A DNA stretch of 14,432 nt from NCBI GenBank assembly GCA_013362295.1, contig JABFWJ010000402.1, positions 1 to 14,432 of the forward strand, written 5' to 3'. This DNA is from Thermoleophilia bacterium (lineage in GTDB: Bacteria; Actinomycetota; Thermoleophilia; Gaiellales; Gaiellaceae). Each line of letters opens with the position of its first letter. The stretch's first letter is position 1. This document shows positions 6,697 through 12,060 of the stretch, piece after piece. The notes below the pieces were generated by a model. That model was not told the origin of the DNA, made no database searches, and was given only the letters and a program-made list of their open reading frames with translations. Position numbers and translations under genes: made by a program.

Positions 6697-6735
6697 GGAA
6701 GTTGTAAGGGTCTCGTAATCCGCCGCGGGTAGCGT
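6694..6735 (+). promoter_or_regulatory. tandem 11-bp direct repeats and possible -10 ahead of the 6766 gene
   Basis: TAAGG at 6694, TAAGGG at 6705 and TAATCC at 6716 are spaced exactly 11 bases apart, the spacing seen for OmpR/PhoB-family response regulators that bind one DNA face as tandem dimers. The first repeat overlaps the TAA stop of the cytochrome gene. A weak TAGCGT (6730-6735) may be the -10. The regulator is not in this window. Confidence 0.45.
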
Positions 6736-6765
6736 CGGCGCGGAAATCGATTCGGGAGGCAAGAC

Positions 6766-7164
6766 ATGCATCTGAGACTCGCGCTCGCCGCAGCAGCCGT
6801 CGGCGGCGCCTTGGCCGTTGCCGTCCCGGCGATGGCCGATACCGCGAAGGGTTCGCTGTTCCACGACGGCGCCGTCGTCGGCACTGTCGTCACGCCGGCG
6901 CCGATCGCCGCTGGGACGGGTGAGGATCCGTTCTTCAAGGTCACAAATGGGGCCGCCGCGCAGCTCGGCATCGCCGGCGTTGCTCCCGGCGACGGGCCGT
7001 ACCACGGTGGAAGCTGGCAGGTCTGGCTCGTAACGTTCAAGCCAGGCGTCACGCCGTACGTGCTCACTTCGGACGAAGCAGTCGCCGCGGCTGCAGCGGC
7101 TGGCGATGTGACGGTTACGCGCGCTGGTAGCGCGGACTTTCGGTGCCCGGTCGTCGCGCCGTAG
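6766..7164 (+). CDS. small secreted protein of unknown function
   Basis: A 132-residue exported protein. ATG 6766 follows GGGAGG (6754-6759) by 6 bases. The signal peptide covers about residues 1-24 (AAAAVGGALAVAVPAMA, cleavage at AMA/DT). The mature part is small, acidic and probably beta-rich (GGSWQVWLVTFKPGVTPYVL), with an alanine-rich helix (EAVAAAAAAGD) and one Cys near the end (FRCPVV). I do not recognise the family. It has its own leader with direct repeats, so it is probably regulated apart from the cytochrome operon. Confidence 0.75.
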   Translation: MHLRLALAAAAVGGALAVAVPAMADTAKGSLFHDGAVVGTVVTPAPIAAGTGEDPFFKVTNGAAAQLGIAGVAPGDGPYHGGSWQVWLVTFKPGVTPYVLTSDEAVAAAAAAGDVTVTRAGSADFRCPVVAP

Positions 7165-7179
7165 GAGCGAAGGGCTCCC

Positions 7180-7215
7180 GGGTCGCGGGGGTTTGGCTCA
7201 TCGCTCCCGCGACCC
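7180..7215. terminator. bidirectional terminator between convergent genes
   Basis: Perfect 10-bp inverted repeat GGGTCGCGGG (7180-7189) / CCCGCGACCC (7206-7215) with a 16-nt loop, plus an alternative outer pairing of GAGCGA (7165-7170) with TCGCTC (7201-7206). It lies between the converging stops at 7164 and 7232 and could serve both. Confidence 0.6.
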
Positions 7216-7231
7216 CTCCGCAGCGCCACAG

Positions 7232-8239
7232 CTAGCGGACGATTCGGACGTGCGGCCGGAATGCGGCGACCGCGAACCAGAAGGGCTCGTCGAAGATGAC
7301 CGGCTTGCCGTTTTCGGTGACGCTCGCCGCCCCGACGTCGCGGCCGTCCGCGATCGAGCCTGAGTCGAGTACGGACGTCACGCCTCGATGCCAGCGTACG
7401 ACCAGGTGGTGTCCGCCGACCGTGACGCGGATAAGCCGCTTGCGTTGGAGCACTGAGAACGGTACGACGGCCGCCTGTCGGCCGCGCTCGAGGAAGACGA
7501 CCCGTTCCTTGGGCCGCAGCCGGTGGTCGCCGCCGTGGGCGACCGGGAAGAACGGTGGCTTCGACGCGTCGTCGTAGCCGCTGTAGGGATTTTGACCGTA
7601 GGGGCGGGAGAAGCCAGTGTTGCGGGTTAGCACCAGGCCGCGCGGATACATGCGCGCGAACTCGCTCCAGGCAACGATCCGCGCCGGGAGCTGGTGGAGG
7701 CGCCTCCCGGCGTAACGGCCCACAAGCGCTTGGCCGCCGAACTGCTGCCACCACGACTCCGTCTGGCGGTCGTACATCACGAGGTCGGAGTTGCGCAGGT
7801 TGCCGGTGGTGCCGAAGGAGAGCGTGCGCCCGCCCACACGCCGCTCGAAGGCGATCGCGGTATTGCAGAGCGGGCAGAAGGTGACCGCCACCGGAACGCG
7901 GCCGACGCGGTCGTTGACGATCTCGTGCCAGATCAGGATCTGCAGTGGGTAGGCGCGCACGTCCCTGCCGACCCTGAGCTCGATCACCGGCTCGCGCAGT
8001 GCGAGCCAGTCGACCGATGAGGCCGGCGCGAAGCGCGGGTGGTCGAGCGCGGGGATGCCGTCCTTGCCGGGGCCGCCGGCATGGAAGTCGGACAGGGGCA
8101 CCAGGTGGCGGCAGAAGTCGGTTCTGAACCCAGAGGCGATCTCGACCGGCGCCGTGCAGCCCTTTGCGGTCGCGGCGCGGCCTGCGCCCGTGGCACCCAC
8201 GAGGAGGGCGAGGACGGCGACGGCGAGCAGCCTGTGCAC
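7232..8239 (-). CDS. DUF3179-family exported protein
   Basis: A 335-residue protein with the DUF3179 core: IPALDHPRF, then LQILIWHEIVND, the conserved CPLCNTAIAF motif (Cys 122 and 125), LSFGTTGNLRNSDLVMYDRQTESWW, and SGYDD further on. The function of DUF3179 is not established. An N-terminal hydrophobic segment (LLAVAVLALLVGATGAGRA) marks export. I chose GTG 8239 over GTG 8248: a putative ECF promoter ends at 8249, so a transcript would begin close to 8239, and the second DUF3179 copy has its GTG at the same spacing. The CxxC in the core motif and a peroxiredoxin-like neighbour at the second copy hint at a redox role, which is inference. Confidence 0.88.
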   Translation of the reverse strand: MHRLLAVAVLALLVGATGAGRAATAKGCTAPVEIASGFRTDFCRHLVPLSDFHAGGPGKDGIPALDHPRFAPASSVDWLALREPVIELRVGRDVRAYPLQILIWHEIVNDRVGRVPVAVTFCPLCNTAIAFERRVGGRTLSFGTTGNLRNSDLVMYDRQTESWWQQFGGQALVGRYAGRRLHQLPARIVAWSEFARMYPRGLVLTRNTGFSRPYGQNPYSGYDDASKPPFFPVAHGGDHRLRPKERVVFLERGRQAAVVPFSVLQRKRLIRVTVGGHHLVVRWHRGVTSVLDSGSIADGRDVGAASVTENGKPVIFDEPFWFAVAAFRPHVRIVR

Positions 8240-8248
8240 GACACCCAC

Positions 8249-8278
8249 TTAGATGGTGCGAGCGGCTCCGGCGGTTCA
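8249..8278 (-). promoter_or_regulatory. putative ECF-type promoter of the DUF3179 gene
   Basis: On the minus strand, TGAACC (8278-8273), a 17-base spacer and CATCTAA (8255-8249) resemble an ECF -35/-10 pair. The same elements with the same spacer occur at the second DUF3179 copy (10660-10631), although the spacer and the downstream 9 bases have diverged. The GTG start follows 9 bases after the -10, so the transcript would be leaderless or nearly so. Confidence 0.55.
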
Positions 8279-8314
8279 GGAGGTCGCTGTCGCCGTGCGC
8301 TCGAGCGCATGCAG
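8276..8314 (-). pseudogene. C-terminal remnant of a peroxiredoxin-like gene
   Basis: The minus strand reads LHALERTATATS-stop, closely matching the last residues (LHALERATTTTR-stop) of the intact peroxiredoxin-like gene at 10658. As in that copy, the TGA stop forms part of the TGAACC -35 element. Upstream of this remnant the similarity ends and sigma-factor sequence on the other strand begins, so this marks a duplication or deletion junction. Confidence 0.55.
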
Positions 8315-8350
8315 GCGGCGTCGCTCGCCTCGGCTGGGGCGGCCGCACCC

Positions 8351-8570
8351 GAGTTGCTCCAGGCGGTCGACCAGGGTCCGCCTTCGAGGAGCTCAGCCAG
8401 CGGTACCGGTGCGCGATCGAGCGCGCCTGCCGCTCGATCGCCGGGTCCGATCTCGAGGACTGCGCCCAAGAGGTGTTCGTCCGCGTCTGGCGTAAGGCGC
8501 ACCTGTTCGATCGCGGCCGCGGAGCGCCGCTGCGTGGCTACTGACGCTCGCCCGGCGGACTGCGCTCACC
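8351..8570 (+). pseudogene. ECF sigma factor region 2 remnant with two frameshifts
   Basis: This stretch matches region 2 of the sigma gene at 4242: ELLQAVDQG, then FEELSQRYRCAIERACRSIAG, DLEDCAQEVFVRVWRKAHLFDRGRG, then WLLTLARRTAL. The three segments lie in different frames: one shift is at about 8375-8383 and another at about 8520, where a GGG run in the intact gene is GG here. No region 4 is recognisable downstream; only VERLP near 8610 recalls the LERLP of the intact gene. It cannot make a working sigma factor as read. Because it is similar but not identical to the 4242 gene, it is probably an older paralogue and not a recent copy. Confidence 0.7.
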
Positions 8571-8899
8571 TTCCACCACGCCCGCGGGCGGTTCACCGGA
8601 ATTACGGTCGAGCGCCTGCCGGTAACGGGCGGAAGCGGGCGCGCGAGTCGGCGCGCGGTCGACGAATCGTTCGCCGCGCGCACGGCATCGGAAACCTTGT
8701 GGGACCGAAGCGTGGTCTTGGTTCGTGCACCGCGGTGGGATCAGCCGTTGACCAGCGGTTATGCAATCCCCCAGGTCACGATCTGCGGAGGCGCGCCCGG
8801 GCGCGAACGCGCTCTCCACCTCGCACCGCTCCTTTGCGGCTGCAACACGCTGATCCTCGTTCTCCGCCGCGCGCGGAGACTCAAATCTGGAGGCGTAAG
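8571..8899. other. non-coding stretch before the 8900 gene
   Basis: No convincing coding frame in either direction. It holds the decayed tail of the sigma remnant, and a perfect hairpin TCTCCGC (8861-8867) / GCGGAGA (8873-8879) with a 5-nt loop, 8 bases before the SD of the next gene. A TTGACC near 8744 has no matching -10 at proper spacing. The promoter of the 8900 gene must lie here but cannot be placed. Confidence 0.4.
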
Positions 8900-9484
8900 A
8901 TGAAGAAGCAACGCAAGTTCGCGATTCCGACTTCGCTCCTCGCCGTGATCGTCGTCGTCGGTGTCTTCGGCGTTGCCGCCGGGCCGTCGAGCTCCGCCGG
9001 GTCCGCTCGCGCCGCGAGCAGCACCGTCCGTGTCTTCCATCTCTTCGGGACGGCGAACGCGCACACCTGCCGGATTCCTAAGACGGAGGCCGGCACGACG
9101 AAGACGCCGTTCTGCTACACCGCGCCGCTCTTCGAGTTCAAGGACGGGGCCCACGTTCAGGTCGGCACGGCGACCGACGCGCTCGCCGACATCACGCAGA
9201 ACGGCAGCGCCATCGCCGTCGCCGGCGCCACCACCTTCTTCAACCTGTCGGAGGGATCATTCGTGTCCCGCGAGCAGACGACGGTGCAGCCGACGACGAT
9301 CAATTCGCCGTCGGTGACCCACATCACCGGCTTCATCCCGGATCCCGGGACGAAGAACATCCTGAGCGGCACCGGCGAGTTTTCGGACGTAAGCGGCACC
9401 GTGCGCCTTTCGGGTGCGGTGAATATGACCAACTTCCCGAATCAGATCAGCTTCGACTGCATCTTCGTCGCCACACTCGACTGA
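8900..9484 (+). CDS. secreted beta-rich protein, possibly allene-oxide-cyclase/dirigent-like barrel
   Basis: A 194-residue exported protein. ATG 8900 follows TGGAGG (8888-8893) by 6 bases. The signal peptide comprises KKQRKF, then a hydrophobic TSLLAVIVVVGVFGVAAG, with cleavage probably near ARAA at about 39. The mature chain is rich in Thr, Ser and Gly, has three Cys (HTCRI, PFCYT, FDCIF), and ends in repeated strand-turn patterns such as GTGEFSDVSGTVRLSGAVN. That pattern recalls the GTGxFxxxxGT strands of AOC/dirigent barrels, but I cannot confirm it. Its role is unknown. Confidence 0.7.
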   Translation: MKKQRKFAIPTSLLAVIVVVGVFGVAAGPSSSAGSARAASSTVRVFHLFGTANAHTCRIPKTEAGTTKTPFCYTAPLFEFKDGAHVQVGTATDALADITQNGSAIAVAGATTFFNLSEGSFVSREQTTVQPTTINSPSVTHITGFIPDPGTKNILSGTGEFSDVSGTVRLSGAVNMTNFPNQISFDCIFVATLD

Positions 9485-9486
9485 CG

Positions 9487-9510
9487 CGGCCGGTCGGCCG
9501 TTCTTTGTTT
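9487..9510 (+). terminator. intrinsic terminator with T-rich tail
   Basis: CGGCC (9487-9491) / GGCCG (9496-9500) with a 4-nt loop, followed by TTCTTTGTTT, immediately after the stop of the 8900 gene. It is the only hairpin in the window with a real T-rich tail. Confidence 0.65.
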
Positions 9511-9550
9511 GTCTGACTACGCCCAATCATTCCGATCCAGGAGTTGTCCA

Positions 9551-10213
9551 ATGGCCGACGCGGCATATCAGCGCAACCAGACGGGAGTCGTGCTGATCGA
9601 CACCGTCAACGATTTTCTCTCCGAAGGCGGAAAGGCATACCCGCTTGTCAAGGACGAGCTCGCCCGAGTCGGAGTGGTCGAGAACCTCAGACGCCTGCTC
9701 GAAAGCGCGAGAGAGCGGAGTCTGCCGATCTTCTTCGCTCCGATGTCGTACACCGAGGAGGACTTCACGACCTGGAAGCACCTCTCGGGCATTCACAAGG
9801 CGATGTACGAACACCGCATGTTCGAGGCCGGCAGCTGGGGAGCCGACTTCCACCCGGAGATCCGTCCGCGCTCCGGCGAGGTCGTCGTCTCGCCGCACAA
9901 GAACATCGACGTCCTGGCGACGACCGACCTCGACGCGCAGCTCCGTCAGCATGGCGTCGAGTACGTCGTGGCAGCAGGAATGTCCGGAACGCTCTGCGTC
10001 GAGTCGACGGTCCGAACCGCGATGGAGCGCGGCTACCACGTCACGGTGATCAAAGACGCGACGGCGGCCGTCGGCGGGGCCGAGGCCTACGAGGCGATGG
10101 TCCAGCTCTATCCGATGATCTCGCACGCCGTCCTGTCTGTCGACGAGTTTCTCGACGCCTACGACGCGAGCGTCGAAAGCGCCGTGCGAGGCGAGGCCGT
10201 AGCGAGCCGTTGA
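9551..10213 (+). CDS. isochorismatase-family cysteine hydrolase
   Basis: A 220-residue alpha/beta hydrolase of the isochorismatase-like (nicotinamidase) family. The expected catalytic triad is present: Asp17 (VVLIDTVNDF), Lys117 (VSPHKNIDVLATTDL) and Cys149 (GMSGTLCVESTVRTAMERGY), with the usual VIKDATAAVGG downstream. Members hydrolyse amides or vinyl ethers, and the substrate cannot be told from sequence alone. ATG 9551 has AGGAG (9539-9543) 7 bases ahead; an in-frame TTG at 9509 would fall inside the preceding terminator tail. It stands alone between two terminators, so it is probably monocistronic. Confidence 0.9.
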   Translation: MADAAYQRNQTGVVLIDTVNDFLSEGGKAYPLVKDELARVGVVENLRRLLESARERSLPIFFAPMSYTEEDFTTWKHLSGIHKAMYEHRMFEAGSWGADFHPEIRPRSGEVVVSPHKNIDVLATTDLDAQLRQHGVEYVVAAGMSGTLCVESTVRTAMERGYHVTVIKDATAAVGGAEAYEAMVQLYPMISHAVLSVDEFLDAYDASVESAVRGEAVASR

Positions 10214-10225
10214 CGTAACCGCCGG

Positions 10226-10251
10226 GCAGGCGCGGCGAATGCCGCGCCTGC
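10226..10251. terminator. strong hairpin after the isochorismatase-family gene
   Basis: Perfect 11-bp stem GCAGGCGCGGC (10226-10236) / GCCGCGCCTGC (10241-10251) with a GAAT loop, 12 bases after the stop at 10213. It can also stop transcription from the minus-strand remnant that ends nearby. Confidence 0.65.
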
Positions 10252-10278
10252 TCCCCCAGGTCGGCTAGCTTGCGCGCG

Positions 10279-10335
10279 ATGACCCACCTGCGTGCAGCCG
10301 ACGGCACGGTGCTCTGCGAGCACGACGACAAGCAC
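10279..10335 (+). pseudogene. possible truncated start of a leaderless gene
   Basis: TAGCTT (10266-10271) looks like a -10, and an ATG follows 7 bases later, an arrangement expected of a leaderless gene. It reads MTHLRAADGTVLCEHDDKH and then enters antisense DUF3179 sequence at about 10335. It may be the 5' stub of a gene cut by the rearrangement that placed the DUF3179 remnant here. Nineteen codons are too few for identification, and no -35 is evident. Confidence 0.3.
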
Positions 10336-10621
10336 CAGATCGGAGTTGCGCAGGTCGCCGGTGGTGCCGAAGGAGAGCATCCGCTCGCGCACGCGCCGAT
10401 CGAAGGCGATCGCGGTGTCGCAGAGCGGGCAGAAGGTGACCGCGACCGGAACGCGGCCGAGACGGTCGTTGACGATCTCGTGCCAGATCAGGATCTGCAG
10501 CGGGTAGGCGCGCACGTCCCTGCCGACCCTGAGCTCGATCACCGGCTCGCGCAAGGCGAGCCAATCGACCCGTGGCAGTCACCAGGAGCGCGAGAACGGC
10601 GATGGCGAGCAGCCTGTGCAC
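10334..10621 (-). pseudogene. broken second copy of the DUF3179 gene
   Basis: It begins like the intact gene (GTG 10621; MHRLLAIAVLALLVTATG), then lacks about 55 residues. It resumes in another frame with VDWLALREPVIELRVGRDVRAYPLQ and runs through IWHEIVNDRLGRVPVAVTFCPLCDTAIAF to LRNSDLV, where similarity stops at about 10335. The internal deletion changes frame and the C-terminal half is missing. The core motif residues that remain are unchanged, so the decay looks recent. It lies directly downstream of the peroxiredoxin-like gene and shares its promoter elements with the intact copy. Confidence 0.75.
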
Positions 10622-10630
10622 GGCGCTTCG

Positions 10631-10660
10631 TTAGATGTCGCGAGCGGTGTCGGCGGTTCA
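10631..10660 (-). promoter_or_regulatory. second copy of the putative ECF-type promoter
   Basis: On the minus strand, TGAACC (10660-10655), a 17-base spacer and CATCTAA (10637-10631), then 9 bases to GTG 10621. This matches the arrangement at 8278-8239. The first three bases of the -35 are the TGA stop of the peroxiredoxin-like gene. Confidence 0.5.
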
Positions 10661-11221
10661 CCGAGTCGTTGTCGTCGCGCGCTCGAGCGCGTGTAGAAGC
10701 TCGGCGACCGGCGGGCGATCGTCTCGCCGCTGCGGGCGCGAGTAGACGACGGTCCCGCCGGGATCGACGACGAAGTCGCCGCCGAGCTGCAGCGTGTCCG
10801 CACCGGGAGGTCGCAGGCGCGCGCCGCGCACAAGCTCGCTCGTGTACCGCAGCCAGACGTGCGGATCGCCCCAGATGCTCAGGACCGATCCACGTGCGAG
10901 CCCCCAGGCGCGGTAGGCGGAGCGCTCCCGGTCGACGAGTACGGGGTAGGGAACCTCGAGCCCGCGCAGCAGCGAATCGCGCAGCCGCTCCGGCGGGTCG
11001 AAGACAACGAAGAGCGCTGTGCCGCGCTGGTCGATCCGCTGGCGGTGATGGAGCACCTTCACGAGGTGCGCGCGGCAGATCAGTCAGCCGGCATGGCGCA
11101 GGAAGACGAGCAGGAACGCCTGCCCGCGCAGGTCGTCCAAGCGCACGCGCCCGCCGTCGAGGTCGACCAGGTCGAACGGACACGCGCGCTCGCCGACCGC
11201 CGGTGCGGTCGTGTCAGCCAT
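10658..11221 (-). CDS. peroxiredoxin-like (AhpC/TSA-type) protein, probable selenoprotein
   Basis: Thioredoxin-fold protein of 187 residues if the internal TGA is read as selenocysteine. From ATG 11221 it reads MADTTAPAVGERACPFDLVD, then LDDLRGQAFLLVFLRHAG (to residue 45), TGA (codon 46, bases 11086-11084), LICRAHLVKVLHH, and on to PYPVLVDRERSAYRAWGL, LGGDFVVDPGGTVVYSRPQ and LLHALERATTTTR-stop. The family motif is RHxGCxxCRxxL, so the TGA replaces the first, reactive Cys and would give U46-x-x-C49. There is no other stop or frameshift. A SECIS-like hairpin follows (11053-11069). A gene caller would report only the part from the GTG at 11062. The alternative is a TGC-to-TGA nonsense mutation; the damaged DUF3179 copy downstream makes that possible. 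No clear SD is seen at 11221. The likely role is thiol peroxidase or thiol-disulfide exchange. Confidence 0.75.
11053..11069 (-). promoter_or_regulatory. putative bacterial SECIS hairpin
   Basis: On the minus strand GCACCT (11069-11064), loop CGTGA, AGGTGC (11058-11053): a perfect 6-bp stem with a 5-nt loop. The stem starts 14 nt and the loop 20 nt after the in-frame TGA. G is the second loop base. These values fall in the range I know for bacterial SECIS elements (loop about 16-37 nt from UGA, G among the first two loop bases). Confidence 0.6.
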
Positions 11222-11288
11222 GCCGGAGCGGGGATCGCAGCATGCGCAGGACGCATCGAACGTGCGGGTGCCTCAGCATGCCGATGAG

Positions 11289-11573
11289 ATGACCGAGTCG
11301 CGAAGAGAAGCGCCGGACACCGTGGTCGCGGCGGCAGCGCCGGTTCGGACGCGGATCGCGCTCGCCATCGACGTCTGCTGCGCGCCCCCAACGCTGCGGC
11401 GAACGGGCCGGATCGCGGCGGTCGTCGGCTTGGTGCTGACCGGGATCAACGAGGGCGACAGCCTCGTCCACGGAGACGTCTCCGCCGCGACGGGGATCAA
11501 GATGGCGCTCAACTTCCTCGTTCCGTTCATCGTCTCCAATCTCGGCGTGCTCGCCGGAACGCGACGCGGGTAG
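11289..11573 (+). CDS. nrtS: NrtS-like nitrate/nitrite transport protein
   Basis: A 94-residue protein with two membrane helices. The segment CCAPPTLRRTGRIAAVVGLVLTG, followed by INEGDSLVHGD and NFLVPFIVSNLGVLAG, matches the pattern I know for the short NrtS family (VGTxLTxINQGD ... LTYLVPxxVS). Cyanobacterial members have been linked to nitrate/nitrite transport. No nitrate reductase is in the window. ATG 11289 is preferred; upstream in-frame starts (11220, 11211) would overlap the divergent peroxiredoxin-like gene, and none has a clear SD. It converges on the next gene with only 4 bases between stops. Confidence 0.7.
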   Translation: MTESRREAPDTVVAAAAPVRTRIALAIDVCCAPPTLRRTGRIAAVVGLVLTGINEGDSLVHGDVSAATGIKMALNFLVPFIVSNLGVLAGTRRG

Positions 11574-11577
11574 GAGC

Positions 11578-12060
11578 TCATGAGGCCAGGCTCGTAAATC
11601 CGCCGACGAGCGTGCCGTAGAGGGCGTGGGCGGCGAGGCTGAGCACCGGCGTGCCGAGGCCGTAGTTGAGCATCATGAAGCCCGGCGGCTCGAGCAGGGC
11701 GAGCCGGTTGGCCGTGGATGCGGGCGTGCCCATGCGCGGGTGCACGACCGGGAGCAGGATGTTGACGAGCGCGGTGCCGGCGAAGAGTCCGTGGGCGAGC
11801 CCGAGTAGGGTGCCGAGCCACCAGCCGGCGTGGTCGATGGCGCGGAAGATCGCGTCGTAGAGGAGTGCGAAGGCGAGCCCGTTGACGAAGTGGAGCAGGT
11901 AGCCGATCGCCTTGGCGCGTGAGCGGTCGTCGGTGAAGACGGTGCCGAGTAGAAAGGGGAGGTCGATGCGGGTCAGGCGCAGCTCGCTGCCTGCGCGGAG
12001 CACCGTGGTGAGCACGAGCGTGCCGAGGACGCCGCCGGCGAGGGCGCCCCAGACGCTCAC
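11578..12060 (-). CDS. four-helix membrane protein of unknown function
   Basis: A 160-residue integral membrane protein. Helices are at about residues 4-20, 50-72, 78-103 and 130-155. The second and third carry His residues (GYLLHFVNGLAFALLYDAIF, LLGLAHGLFAGTALVNILLPVVHP). The GTG start overlaps the GH15 stop by four bases (GTGA, 12060-12057), so it is translated with the enzyme. The overall plan recalls the membrane protein at 1574, but I see no clear sequence relation. No terminator is visible after it. Confidence 0.8.
   Translation of the reverse strand: MSVWGALAGGVLGTLVLTTVLRAGSELRLTRIDLPFLLGTVFTDDRSRAKAIGYLLHFVNGLAFALLYDAIFRAIDHAGWWLGTLLGLAHGLFAGTALVNILLPVVHPRMGTPASTANRLALLEPPGFMMLNYGLGTPVLSLAAHALYGTLVGGFTSLAS

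Noticed and set aside
6684..6712. GGAAC ... GTC as an ECF promoter for the 6766 gene
   Set aside because: The spacer is about 19 bases, outside the usual 15-17, and the 11-bp repeats explain the region better.
6693..8348. 551-codon open frame on - over the secreted protein and DUF3179
   Set aside because: It is out of phase with the conserved DUF3179 motifs and Arg/Pro-rich; a GC-bias shadow.
8744..8790. TTGACC as a -35 for the 8900 gene
   Set aside because: No TAnnnT at 16-19 bases; the best candidate is too far away.
11214..11471. minus-strand frame opposite the NrtS-like gene, ending HPHVRCVLRMLRS
   Set aside because: No SD or recognisable domain, and the + strand carries the NrtS-like pattern.
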